Source: Gemmatimonadota bacterium (GTDB lineage Bacteria; Latescibacterota; UBA2968; UBA8231). Taken from it: a DNA stretch of 52,396 nt. This document shows positions 1 to 10,100 of this stretch, piece by piece; within the stretch, counting starts at the first letter, position 1; each line of letters begins with the position of its first letter. The translations under genes were made by a program, and so were the position numbers. Below the pieces are notes generated by a model that had not been told where the DNA came from, made no database searches, and was given only the letters and a program-made list of their open reading frames with translations. The stretch covers positions 1-52,396 of the forward strand of contig PBOD01000119.1 in assembly GCA_002724215.1 (NCBI GenBank). The letters are read 5' to 3'.

Positions 1-1
1 C

Positions 2-3000
2 TTTGGCCCGGATCTCGAAGAAATCCGCGGTACGGTGGGCGAATTCGACCTTCTGAACGGTGTGCTCCGTCTGGCGGGTACTCCTATGCGCATTGCCGAC
101 GAAGCCGTTTTTCTCGATGGATCAACGGGTGAATCGCTTGATTATGGCGACCTAGAAAAAGGGGAGGGGCTCTATGTTCGCGTTCTTTGGAGCCATGCCG
201 AGGGCGGTCCCGAGCCTATCATTATCGAAGCGGTGCGCAATGCGGGACAGCTATCAGATGTCCCGGTCGAGTGGGTCGAGGTAGCTGGAGTGGTCGAAAA
301 GGATGGGGAGCGGGCTCTGCTCGTTGCAGGGCGCGAACTACTGGTCGCTTTTGATGCACCGGTTTTTTTGGGGCCCGATGCGACCGAGATCGACCAGGCC
401 GATATCAAATCTGGCGCCAGTGTCGCGCTGGGCGTGCGTTACGACGAGTTCGGAGAGGCGGTGGTCGCAGTGCATATCAATCCGCCGCGGCCGCCGGACA
501 GACATCCCGAAGGCTCCACGTGGGATATGGTAAACAGGATCTATGATATAGATGCTCACTACCGTTATATGCGCCTCGAAAATTGGCCGCAGGCGATTGA
601 CGAGGATACGGAGTTTTTCGATGCCTTTGGCTTTGAGATCGGCCCTGAAGATCTCTTTCCCGGTGATGCTTTGGTGTTGTGGGTGGACCACAGCAGGAAG
701 ATACCCACGGTGATGAGGGTTGAGATCCAGGATCCGGAGCGCCACTACGAATTTGAGGACAATCCGGAGATCGTTTTCTACTTTGCCCATTTAGCTCGTA
801 TTGAGGAGGGCGAAAACGGCGAGCAGTTGTTGATCACTTACGATCCCTATGGGCGCCCGATTTCACTCGATGCTCTTGTCCTCGACGAGCAGACGGGAGA
901 GGATCTTACCGCAGAGATTCGCGTCGAGGATCTCGTCGGACAGGTCGTGCGAATGCATATGCGCCACCGGCAGCCCGGTGAGGCAGGACCTGGTGATGAT
1001 TTGATTGTCGAAATCGGTCTCAATCCGAACGATCAGCCGCTGGGACCAGGTCAGCGGCCCGAGCCGACCGAGTTCTATGATGAGTGGGAAGATCTGGGGG
1101 TATTGGGCTTTATCGATCTGAGAAATCGTGAAATTGCCCGCAGGGGTATTCGGATTATCGTCAACCGGGACACCGAGATCTTCGATGAAAATGGAGCTCG
1201 GCTCTTTATCGAAGAAGTAGAAAAGGGAGCCTACATTGGGATCGACCCGCTAGCTACCAGGGACCTCGGGGTGGTACTGGCGCGCGAGATTCTCGTCAAT
1301 CCCTCCTGGGAGGATGATCGTCAATACTACGAGTGGCCCCGATTTACTTCTAATGTTTTGTACGTTGATGGCAATGAGATTCAAACCGAAAACGATCGCT
1401 TTTTTGTCGAAGATGCAACATCGCTATTCGACGGTGTAACCGGCGAGGAATTGGCTCTGGAGGATTTCAGCGTCGGTGACCCCATCGCTATCCGCGTTCA
1501 GAATACTGATATCGGCGCAATTCTTACTGCGCTTGAGCGCGATCCGGATAGCGAACGTTTTGGCCATTCTGGCGATAATAAATGGGAGGGCGACTTCGAG
1601 GTGTTCTCGGTGAATCGCGAGACGGGCGAAGTTCGTTTCGCGGGGCCACCGGTTTCCTTTATCGGTCGCACCAAGTTTTTCAACCGCGATGGGCGTGAGA
1701 TCAGTATAGATCAGATCCCCCTTGGCGAACCGATTGTAATTAACCAGACGGTTTCAGCGACGGGGGGACCGCCGATCGCCCGTTCGGTTGAGATCCAGAA
1801 CTACGACACTTCCTATGATGGTCCCACCTTTTTCTTTACGAACTTCGCTGGTATCGAAGGAGACCAGATTCTTACAGTGGACCATCCGCGTTATCTGGCG
1901 GTGGATGCCGAGTTGATAAATGGCAACATCAGCGATATAAAACGCGGAACTCGGGTCAGGGTGCGGGTAGAATATCCTACGGGTGGCATGTATTCGCCCT
2001 TCGGCGATGTGATTACACGGCTGGAGGTCGATCCCAAATTCGGCGGAGAAGGCGGACCGGATGTGCGTCCAGTGGAGACGGGTGATATTTCCGGTCTGGT
2101 CTATGATATCGACTTCGACCAACGCCGCTTGGAGTTGGAACCGATCGTTATTCGCACCGATTTTCGCACCGAAGTGGTCGATGCAGTCGATCGTGCGGAC
2201 CTGGACCTCGATGCGCTGATGGGGCTGGAGGGTGAACTGGTAGCGGTCAATGTATCGCAGGAATTCGACGGTCGACTTTTAGCCCGGCGAGTGACTTTAC
2301 TCGATCCGTTGCGGGTACCGACGCCGCTTCCCGAACTGATCGTGGCACCGTTGCAGGCGGTGGATCCGGATGGGGAGGAGATTTTCCTCAAGGGATTGGT
2401 TGCGGCAGTGACCGATGAAGATACTAAAGAGATTCGTCTCGCAGATGGCTCGTTGGGTACTTTTGCAGATATTCAGATCGGTGATGAAGTGCGGATGCAG
2501 ATTGTGGAGGGCGACGAAGGGGCGGTTATTTCGCGAATTAAAGTAGCTGGTGGCTTTGAAGGTCCGATTTTCGGTGGTGGAGGACTCGAAATAGTCTCTA
2601 CTTATCCCGGGCCTGATGAGGCTTTCGTGCCTCTTAGTCTCGAGCTTGAAGTGACTTTCAACGAAGCGATTCGCGATCTGCTAGCCGATGAAGATTTCGA
2701 TATCGGCCTTTTCCCACCTGTGGACTTTGATCTGGATTTGAGCCGTGATGGCCGCACCGTGATCCTCTCGCCGGATGAAAACCTTGGTGAAGATACGGTC
2801 TATCAGCTTTTCGTCGAATCCGGCCGCTTCGGGCGTTTCACGCTCAATTTCACCACGGGTGCGGAATTGCCTCAGGGCGGGATCATGGGACGTATAGATG
2901 CCCGCGATATTCCCTTTGAGCTGATTGCCCCGGAGCAATCGGGTGTGTTTCTGCTCGATGCGGAGGTTTTGGGGGATATTTTCGCCGAGGAGTCGGATGA

Positions 3001-6000
3001 GGCGTTGGATGTGGCGGCCGAGGAGTCAGGTGAAGCGCTGGATGAGGAGGCTGAGGACGCGCTCTTTGACGCCGCATTCGTGGCGGCCGCTCCCTTCGAT
3101 CAGGGCGGCGTCTATCGCTTCGAGAATCTGCCCAATGGCGATTATTTCGTTTTCGCGACGGTGGTGTTAGAGTTTGGTCCGGGCGACGAACTCTATTTGG
3201 AGGCGTTTCTGGATGAGGATGGCGATGGAGAGATGGATCCCGTCGCAGTGCGCGGTGGTCTGGTGGACCAAGTGGACCTGAGCGTCCTCCCGCCCGAACC
3301 GCTAGCGGTTGACGAGACCTTTCCCGTCGATGGCGCGGTAGAGGTCGATGCGGAAACGGAGATAGAGATCGTCTTCAGCGAACCTTTGCGATTCGATTTT
3401 GATGGCGTTCCGGTGGTCGATGGGGTGATCTTTCCCAAACCTCTATCGGGTCAGTTTGCCCGTGAGGATGTTGAAATTAGCGAAGACGGATCTAGCGTAT
3501 CGATCGATGTAGAATTGGAAGAGGATACCAACTACAGTTTGATGCTCTTCCACGCCGAAAACGAGAGCGGCCTGGGTCTCGAGGAGCCGGTAGTGGTGCA
3601 CTTCAGCACCGGAGCAGGGGGTGGCGAGTTCATTTCCGGGCGGTTGGGATTGCCCGACCAGTTGCCGGATGAGCGCGTCATTCAGCGACCGGCCCTGCTG
3701 GCGCTGATCCCCTTTCGCGATTTCGATCCCCTCGATCCCGATGTGAAGAATTTCGCGGTAGCGGGCGCATTGAGCTACGATGGTTTCTACGAATTCGAGG
3801 GGGTTTCGCCAGGGCGTTACGTGGTGATGGCACAAGTGAATGTGGAACTGCCACGCGATTTTCGCCTCGGCACTCGCGGCCTCAACGCCGATTTTCTCGC
3901 CTTTGAGCGCGAAGGCCGGTTTGGGCGCGAAGTCCCGCCCGACTTTGTTGGTTTCAGCTTCTTCGGCTATTCGGAAGACGAGGCGGGTGACGTGCGCGAC
4001 GATGTGCGCGCCGGCAGCGAAGATATCGATATTCTGCTGCGGCCGGAGGACGTGCGGCGCTCCGCTTTGCGCGTACTGAGTGTGAGTCCTTCTCCCGAAG
4101 ATCTGCAGGAAGCACCCGAAGTGATCGACATCGCGGTTGAGTTCAGCGAGCCGCTTATTTTCAGCCGCAACTTCGTTGAATTGGAGGCCTTGATGCGGCC
4201 CGAGCCGCTTTCCGGCTCGATTATGCGCAACTTCGACATTGAGGAAGACGGGCGGATCATCGTCTTTCGCGATATCGAGTTGGAGTCGGGCGCGGCCTAC
4301 AAGTTTTCCATTCCCTTTGCGCGCGGTGTCTCCGACCAGGATCTGGCCGAGCCGTACAGTCTCGTGGTGAGGACGCTCGGGGCAGAAGAATTGGTACTGG
4401 GATCGGTCAGTGGCACCGTGAAGCTGGAAGGTGACGAGATAAGCGAGGGAGCTGTGATCCTCTACGACCCGGATGACGATGATCTAGAGGGGCTGGCCGG
4501 CGCGCTGGTCGAGGGCGACGGCACCTTCCTGATTGAGTCGGTGGTCGAGGGTGAGTACGCTGCCTATTTAGAGCTGGAGACCGTGAGTGGCCTGGATATT
4601 CTTCTGCTCTACGAAGGAGACCCCTTCCTAGTCAGCGGGGGCGAAACAGCAGGTATTGACTTTTCCTTCGTCGTGGAAGTCGAGGAAGAAATCCCCGCAG
4701 GCGAGCCCGCACAGCTGACGCTGGATGCCGAATTGGATCTGAAAGACGAGCTGGCGGTTGAGGAATTCAAGGCTGATTTCGTCGATGAATTGGCCGCCAG
4801 TCTGGGCATCGATCCAGCGCGGATTTTCGTTGTCGAGTTGGCTGAAGGCAGCGTTCAGGTGACCTTTATAATCGCCGAGTCGGAGGATCCAGACGAACCT
4901 GCCCCCAGCGAGGTGCTGCAGAGTCTGGATGACCTGGTCGATGGTGACCTCGGCTCGCTGGGTGCAGTGGTTGCCACTGCGACCAAGGATGATGATGTCG
5001 AACTAATCAGTGCGGCCGGGCCCAATGCCGGGGCTCTGGTCACTCTGGATCTCGACGAAAACGCTGGCGACCAGGGTCGGGACAAACGCGAACTCGCGGC
5101 TGGTGAGACCATATCCATCTCGGTTTATGGAAGCGGTTTGCAGGATCTGACGGGCGTATCGCTCGGCCTCAGTTTCGATCCCGAGCAACTAACCTTCGAG
5201 GAGGCGCTCTCCCAGGGCACGGGCGAAGCCAATCTGCTCTTGTCGCAGGAGGAGGCGATTCCACTTTTCCTGCCGGCCCGGTTGCGCGAAAATGCCGATG
5301 GCAGCGGCGCGTCTCAGGTCGAGTACGGTGGGGCGATTCTGAGTCCGACGGGCAATACCGCTGCCAATGGGCAGGGCCTGTTGGGGATATTGCGGTTTAC
5401 TGCCCTCGAGGGATATAGCGGCGCTACGGTGACACTTGCTGAGACCATCTTCAATTCGCTGGGTGGAACTCAGGATACGTTGCAGACTCGGCCGACGGCC
5501 CTGTTGACGCCGCCGCTCGATCTCTTGAGCACGGAGAAGGGTACCTTCTCTTTCGATTTCGATCCGGGTAGTGCCACGCTTTTTCACCGGGGCGAGGTTG
5601 AAAAGGGCGAGGAGATAAATGTCGAAGTCTATATCAACGACATCAGTCAACTGGTCAATTACTCGATTACGCTGCTATTCGATCCAGAGCAGCTCAATTA
5701 CGTAACCTGGTCGGGCCAGAATTTCCTCGCCTCATCGGGGGGCCTTGCGATCGAACTCGATCCGCTGGTCACCGAAGAGAGTGCCAATGTTGGTGGTGCG
5801 ATTTTGGGGCCGGCTGCGGAGCAGGCCGTATCGGGATCCCATCTGGTGGGCAGCTTCACGTTCAGTACCAAGGATGCGTTTACCGAGACCGACCTGGTTC
5901 TAGTCAGCTATTCTACCAAGGCCTTCGGCGGCGAGCAGGTGGAGGTCGAGTCGAGTATTTTCGCCCGCTTGACCACCGAGGTCCTTTCCTCGGCCACCGC

Positions 6001-6883
6001 CGCGGGAGCGACCAATGCTGATTTCGACGGGGACGGTTCGGTGGGCTTCGGCGATTTCTTTCTCTTCGCCGACGCCTTCGGGGCGGTCCTGCCCGATCTG
6101 CGCTACGATCTCGATGGGGACGGCGATATAGGCTTTGGCGACTTCTTCGTCTTCGCGGATGTCTTCGGTGGTTTTGGTAAACAGGTGGCGCTCGACGATG
6201 GTTTGGCCCTTGAGGGCGCACTGGCGCTGGCGGCTGAGTCGACGGCTGAGGGTATTCGCATCGATCTCGCCAGCCACGGTCTGGCGCTGCGGGGCTATGC
6301 GGCGGTGATCGAATACGATCCGCGGTCCTTTCGCTTCGTCGAGGCCAGCGATCGCCGCAGCGCGCTGCGCGGCGGCCGGCCGGCACTGCTGATGCTGGAG
6401 GAGGCCGAGGGGCGGGTGCTGGTGTCTGGAAGTCGCACGGCCGGTGCCGGTGCGGTCGAGGGCCCGCTGGCCGAATTGTACTTCGCGCCGCTCCACCCGG
6501 AAAGCGAGGGCGTATTCCGCATCCGCGAGGCCAGGGTCCGCACGGCCGCCGGCGACTTCGGGCAGGTACTGGATCTTGACCAGCTTGCGGCGCGACAGAC
6601 TCCCGCCGCGTTTGCATTGCAGCCCAATTTCCCCAATCCCTTCAACCCAGCGACGACGATACCCTACCAACTCGCGGTTGATGCGCCGGTGCGCCTGGAG
6701 GTTTTCGACATTCTGGGGCAGAAGATCAAGACCCTGGTCGCCGAGAATCAGCCGGCGGGTTTCCATCGCGCGGTGTGGGATAGCCGCGACGACGGGGGCC
6801 GCCCGGTGGCGGCGGGGGTGTATTTCTATCGCCTGCAGGCCGGCGATTTCAATCGGGTTCGCAAGCTGCTATTGCTCAAATAG
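2..6883 (+). CDS. Giant modular secreted protein: DUF5666-like, Ig-like, cohesin-like, dockerin-like modules and FlgD-like tail (5' partial)
   Basis: The frame is open to the left edge, so the N-terminus and any signal peptide lie outside the window; a GTG at 35 is merely the first possible start inside it and sits mid-domain. Counting from that GTG (2282 residues), residues 1-850 hold about ten diverged modules of roughly 70-80 residues resembling DUF5666. Three SbsA-type Ig domains follow (about 850-945, 1090-1195, 1343-1450), each followed by a carboxypeptidase-regulatory-like beta domain. Two cohesin-like domains lie at about 1667-1990. A dockerin-like pair of calcium loops (DFDGDGSVGFGDFF and DLDGDGDIGFGDFF) occupies 1994-2050, and a third cohesin-like domain 2070-2185. 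The last 90 residues (from 2193) contain PNFPNPFNPATTI and GVYFYRL, typical of FlgD-Ig/type IX-style sorting tails. Likely a cell-surface or secreted adhesive or scaffold protein. It looks less GC-rich than the genes downstream. Exact function unknown. Confidence 0.85.
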   Translation, partial: FGPDLEEIRGTVGEFDLLNGVLRLAGTPMRIADEAVFLDGSTGESLDYGDLEKGEGLYVRVLWSHAEGGPEPIIIEAVRNAGQLSDVPVEWVEVAGVVEKDGERALLVAGRELLVAFDAPVFLGPDATEIDQADIKSGASVALGVRYDEFGEAVVAVHINPPRPPDRHPEGSTWDMVNRIYDIDAHYRYMRLENWPQAIDEDTEFFDAFGFEIGPEDLFPGDALVLWVDHSRKIPTVMRVEIQDPERHYEFEDNPEIVFYFAHLARIEEGENGEQLLITYDPYGRPISLDALVLDEQTGEDLTAEIRVEDLVGQVVRMHMRHRQPGEAGPGDDLIVEIGLNPNDQPLGPGQRPEPTEFYDEWEDLGVLGFIDLRNREIARRGIRIIVNRDTEIFDENGARLFIEEVEKGAYIGIDPLATRDLGVVLAREILVNPSWEDDRQYYEWPRFTSNVLYVDGNEIQTENDRFFVEDATSLFDGVTGEELALEDFSVGDPIAIRVQNTDIGAILTALERDPDSERFGHSGDNKWEGDFEVFSVNRETGEVRFAGPPVSFIGRTKFFNRDGREISIDQIPLGEPIVINQTVSATGGPPIARSVEIQNYDTSYDGPTFFFTNFAGIEGDQILTVDHPRYLAVDAELINGNISDIKRGTRVRVRVEYPTGGMYSPFGDVITRLEVDPKFGGEGGPDVRPVETGDISGLVYDIDFDQRRLELEPIVIRTDFRTEVVDAVDRADLDLDALMGLEGELVAVNVSQEFDGRLLARRVTLLDPLRVPTPLPELIVAPLQAVDPDGEEIFLKGLVAAVTDEDTKEIRLADGSLGTFADIQIGDEVRMQIVEGDEGAVISRIKVAGGFEGPIFGGGGLEIVSTYPGPDEAFVPLSLELEVTFNEAIRDLLADEDFDIGLFPPVDFDLDLSRDGRTVILSPDENLGEDTVYQLFVESGRFGRFTLNFTTGAELPQGGIMGRIDARDIPFELIAPEQSGVFLLDAEVLGDIFAEESDEALDVAAEESGEALDEEAEDALFDAAFVAAAPFDQGGVYRFENLPNGDYFVFATVVLEFGPGDELYLEAFLDEDGDGEMDPVAVRGGLVDQVDLSVLPPEPLAVDETFPVDGAVEVDAETEIEIVFSEPLRFDFDGVPVVDGVIFPKPLSGQFAREDVEISEDGSSVSIDVELEEDTNYSLMLFHAENESGLGLEEPVVVHFSTGAGGGEFISGRLGLPDQLPDERVIQRPALLALIPFRDFDPLDPDVKNFAVAGALSYDGFYEFEGVSPGRYVVMAQVNVELPRDFRLGTRGLNADFLAFEREGRFGREVPPDFVGFSFFGYSEDEAGDVRDDVRAGSEDIDILLRPEDVRRSALRVLSVSPSPEDLQEAPEVIDIAVEFSEPLIFSRNFVELEALMRPEPLSGSIMRNFDIEEDGRIIVFRDIELESGAAYKFSIPFARGVSDQDLAEPYSLVVRTLGAEELVLGSVSGTVKLEGDEISEGAVILYDPDDDDLEGLAGALVEGDGTFLIESVVEGEYAAYLELETVSGLDILLLYEGDPFLVSGGETAGIDFSFVVEVEEEIPAGEPAQLTLDAELDLKDELAVEEFKADFVDELAASLGIDPARIFVVELAEGSVQVTFIIAESEDPDEPAPSEVLQSLDDLVDGDLGSLGAVVATATKDDDVELISAAGPNAGALVTLDLDENAGDQGRDKRELAAGETISISVYGSGLQDLTGVSLGLSFDPEQLTFEEALSQGTGEANLLLSQEEAIPLFLPARLRENADGSGASQVEYGGAILSPTGNTAANGQGLLGILRFTALEGYSGATVTLAETIFNSLGGTQDTLQTRPTALLTPPLDLLSTEKGTFSFDFDPGSATLFHRGEVEKGEEINVEVYINDISQLVNYSITLLFDPEQLNYVTWSGQNFLASSGGLAIELDPLVTEESANVGGAILGPAAEQAVSGSHLVGSFTFSTKDAFTETDLVLVSYSTKAFGGEQVEVESSIFARLTTEVLSSATAAGATNADFDGDGSVGFGDFFLFADAFGAVLPDLRYDLDGDGDIGFGDFFVFADVFGGFGKQVALDDGLALEGALALAAESTAEGIRIDLASHGLALRGYAAVIEYDPRSFRFVEASDRRSALRGGRPALLMLEEAEGRVLVSGSRTAGAGAVEGPLAELYFAPLHPESEGVFRIREARVRTAAGDFGQVLDLDQLAARQTPAAFALQPNFPNPFNPATTIPYQLAVDAPVRLEVFDILGQKIKTLVAENQPAGFHRAVWDSRDDGGRPVAAGVYFYRLQAGDFNRVRKLLLLK

Positions 6884-6901
6884 TCGTTTGTGGCCGCCTG
6901 T

Positions 6902-6938
6902 AAGGGAGCGCTCCGTGTGAAGTGCTCCCTTTTTCTTT
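6902..6938 (+). terminator. Rho-independent terminator after the first giant gene
   Basis: An 11-bp stem (6902-6912 pairing with 6921-6931, one G-U pair) closes an 8-base loop and runs directly into a T-rich tract. It starts about 19 bases after the TAG stop, so it should end the transcript of the giant gene. With the promoter-like sequence just downstream it accounts for much of the 304-base gap before the next gene. Confidence 0.85.
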
Positions 6939-6940
6939 AT

Positions 6941-6969
6941 TTGACAAATTAGACCGACCATTGTACTCT
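6941..6969 (+). promoter_or_regulatory. Candidate sigma-70 promoter for the fibronectin-III giant gene
   Basis: A perfect TTGACA (6941-6946) lies 17 bases before TACTCT (6964-6969), a weak -10 (3 of 6). It sits right after the terminator in an AT-rich stretch and would give a 5' leader of about 210 bases. A second possibility is the TATACT at 7035-7040, inside the 10-base palindrome TAGTATACTA (7032-7041), but no good -35 precedes it. No other gene is visible in 6884-7187. Confidence 0.4.
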
Positions 6970-7187
6970 TGTAGGGCAGGAGCGGTTCCCCTCGTTCCCG
7001 ATTCTCTCCCAGTAAGTTACGCCTCACATATTAGTATACTATATGAAGTATGGCCCGCGATCCAGACCACCCCATATGGTCTACTCCCAGGAGCGCGGTC
7101 TTTCTTGCTGCTCTCCCCAGTCCTGAATCGACATAACGCTGCCTGTACCCGCTATTTAGCGTTTGGACAGTACGCGGAGAAGAGAAT

Positions 7188-10100
7188 ATGAAAGCCAAGG
7201 CTGCCCGCTGGGCCCTCTACGCGCTGGCGCTGACCTTTTTCAGTGCCGCCACCGCCACTGCTGCGCCGGGCGTCGCGACCGATGTCCGCGCTTCGCAGGG
7301 GCGTTTCGCTGACCGCATCGAAATAAGCTGGACCGCCGCGCCCGGCGCCCAGGTCTACAGAGTCTACCGCAGTAGCGAGGAGCAACCCGACCTGCGGGTC
7401 ATGCTCGGGGCCTGGCAGGCCGAGACCCGCTTTGTCGATCGCACCGTCGTTGCGGGCGTGCGCTACTTCTACTGGATCAAGGCATCCGACGGCGCTCAGA
7501 GCAGCGCCTTTGGCGAGTCTGGCAGCGGTTATTTGCAGGTCGACCGGCTCGACGGTGCCACCGCCCGGGTTTTGCTGCGCAGCGACGCGAGCGGGGTGCG
7601 TCTGGTATGGGACGAGGTCCTCGGCGCCGGTTTTTACCGCGTTTACCGCGGTGTGCGGGCCGATACGGCGGCGGCGGTGCCGATCAGCGATTGGCTGCAC
7701 GGCGCCGAATTTCGCGATGTCGAGGCCGCGCCGGGCCGCAATATGTATTACTGGGTCAAATCCGCCTTTGGCCCCCGCGGCAGCGGGGCTAGCGGTTTTG
7801 GGCCGGTGGTGCGCGGACGCCGCGCTTTAGCCGCGCCGGCTGGGCTAGTCGTTGAGGTCGGCCGGGCAGCAGCTGTGTCGCTTGTGTGGGACGAGACCCC
7901 GGGGGCGAAATTTTACCAGGTCTACCGCAGCGAGCAGCCCTATACCGCGACGGCCCAACCGATCAGCGGCTGGATCGGCGGCGCCGAATTTTCGGATCGC
8001 AAAGCCGTGCCAGGCAAGCACTATTCGTACTGGATCAAGGCGTCGACCAGTCCCTATCCGGGCGAGGCCAGCGCCTTCAGTGTGCCAGCAACAGGCCGTC
8101 GCCGCTTGAGTCAACCGACTGGCGTGGCAATTGCCGCTGTCGCGGGGGCTGTACAGTTGCGCTGGGACGAGGTCGAGGGGGCCAGGGCTTATCGCGTCTT
8201 TCGTGGCACCAGCTCCTATCCACAGGAGGCCGAGCCGGTCAGCGAGTGGGGCGAGGCTGCGGAATTTGCCGACGCCAGGGCCGAGCCGGGCGTGCGCTAT
8301 CACTACTGGATCAAGGCCGCGCTGAGCCGCTCGGGAGGGCAGCAGAGCGCCTTCAGTCAGGTCGTCGAAGGACTGGTTGCACTGGCGGCGCCCAGGGCAC
8401 CAGCGGTAAACTCGACCGGCGGACGCGTAGATCTCGAATGGGAACCGGTCGCCGGCGGCAGCCACTATCAGGTTTATCGCGGCGAGCGCGCTGACGGGAG
8501 CGATGCGGTCGCGCTCAGCCCGTGGCAAACGCGGACCGACTTTGTCGATGGCCAGACCGTGCCGGGCGTGCGCTACTACTACTGGGTCAAGGCGGCTAAG
8601 GGCGCCCATGGCCAGATGGCAGGTGTGCTCGGGGCGCGGGCTACTTCGTTTTGGGCGATGGCGGCCCCGGCGACCAATGAGGCCTCGCAGGGCCTGTTCG
8701 GCGACCGGGTCGAGTTGTCGTGGTCAGAGGTCGATGGGGCGTCGTACTATCGGGTCTATCGCAGCACCAGTCCCGATCCGGTTTTTCGCATGCCGTTGGG
8801 CGCCTGGCAGCCGGTGACCGAATACCGTGATGACAGCGTGCAGGCCGGGGTGCGCTACTACTACTGGATCAAGGCCGCGCCGCGGTCCGACGGCCAGGGT
8901 GCTAGCGGTTACAGCCCGATCAGTAGTGGTTTTCTCGGCGATACAGTCCTGCCTGCGCCGGCGCAGTTAACAGCGACCGACGGCGAGTTCGACGATCGCG
9001 TAGATATCGCCTGGCCTACGGTGATCGGCGGCAGTCACTATCGCCTCTACCGCAGCGAACAAGCTGATCCGACCACCGCCCGCGCGTTATCCGATTGGCA
9101 GGTCGATACCGTTTTTGCGGACCGCGAGGTGGTGCCGGGCACGGTGTATTACTACTGGGTGAAAGTGGCGACCGACGCGCGGGGGGGCAAAGCCAGCGAT
9201 CTGGGCTCGGTCAACAGCGGCTATCGCGCGCTGGTGGCGCCGAGCGCGGTGCAGGCGACGGTGGGCAGCCTTGGTGAGGTCGAGGTGTCGTGGGGGCCGA
9301 GCGAGGGCGCCGGCTTTTTCCGCGTCTATCGCAGCACCTCTGCCAATTCGGTTGGCGCCCGGGCGCTGAGCGGGTGGCAGTCCGACGTGCGCTATGTCGA
9401 TCGCACGGCGGCGCCGGGGACGATCTACTACTACTGGATCAAGGCTTCGCCGCGCGACAATGGTTTCAACGCCAGCGATTTTGGCGTCGCCGCCAGCGGC
9501 TACCGCGCACTGGCCGCGCCCGCGGGTTTGACACTGCAGGGGATGACGAGTCAGGTGCGTCTGGTTTGGGATCCGGTGGCTGGGGCGACGCACTACCAGG
9601 TGCTCCGTGCCACGGTGGCCGACCCGCAGCGCGCCGCGCCGCTGTCCGGTTGGCAGCGGGCGGCCAGTTTCGCAGACCGCACGGCGGCGCCGGGAGTGAC
9701 CTATTACTACTGGGTGCAGGGGGCCGTCGATGCTATGGGCAGCCGCACCAGCGCCGCGAGCGCGCCGCAGGATGAGTACCGGCGGGTCGCGGCCCCTGAA
9801 ATCGCCGATGCCTCGCAGGGCGATGAGGCCCAGGTCGCCATTTCCTGGGCGCCGGTGGATGGCGCTTCGCACTACCGGATCCTGCGCGGCGTGGTGCCCA
9901 ATTCCGCCGCGGCCCAGGTCGTGGGCGACTGGCAGGCGGCGAGCGAATTTACTGATGCGGATGCGATACCGGGCGCGACCTACTTCTACTGGGTAGAGGC
10001 GGCCGTCGATGCTGTGGGCGGGCGCGCCAGCGCGTTGAGCACGCAGCGGGACGGCTATCGCGGCCTGGCTCCGGTAGAGCCACAAATCATTGCCAGCGAT

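Noticed and set aside
7032-7041. Perfect 10-base palindrome TAGTATACTA upstream of the Fn3 gene
   Set aside because: Short and AT-only apart from two bases; may occur by chance and no half-site extension is visible.
6922-7191. Small plus-strand frame between the two giant genes
   Set aside because: Its start lies inside the terminator stem, it has no ribosome site, and it crosses the promoter-like region.
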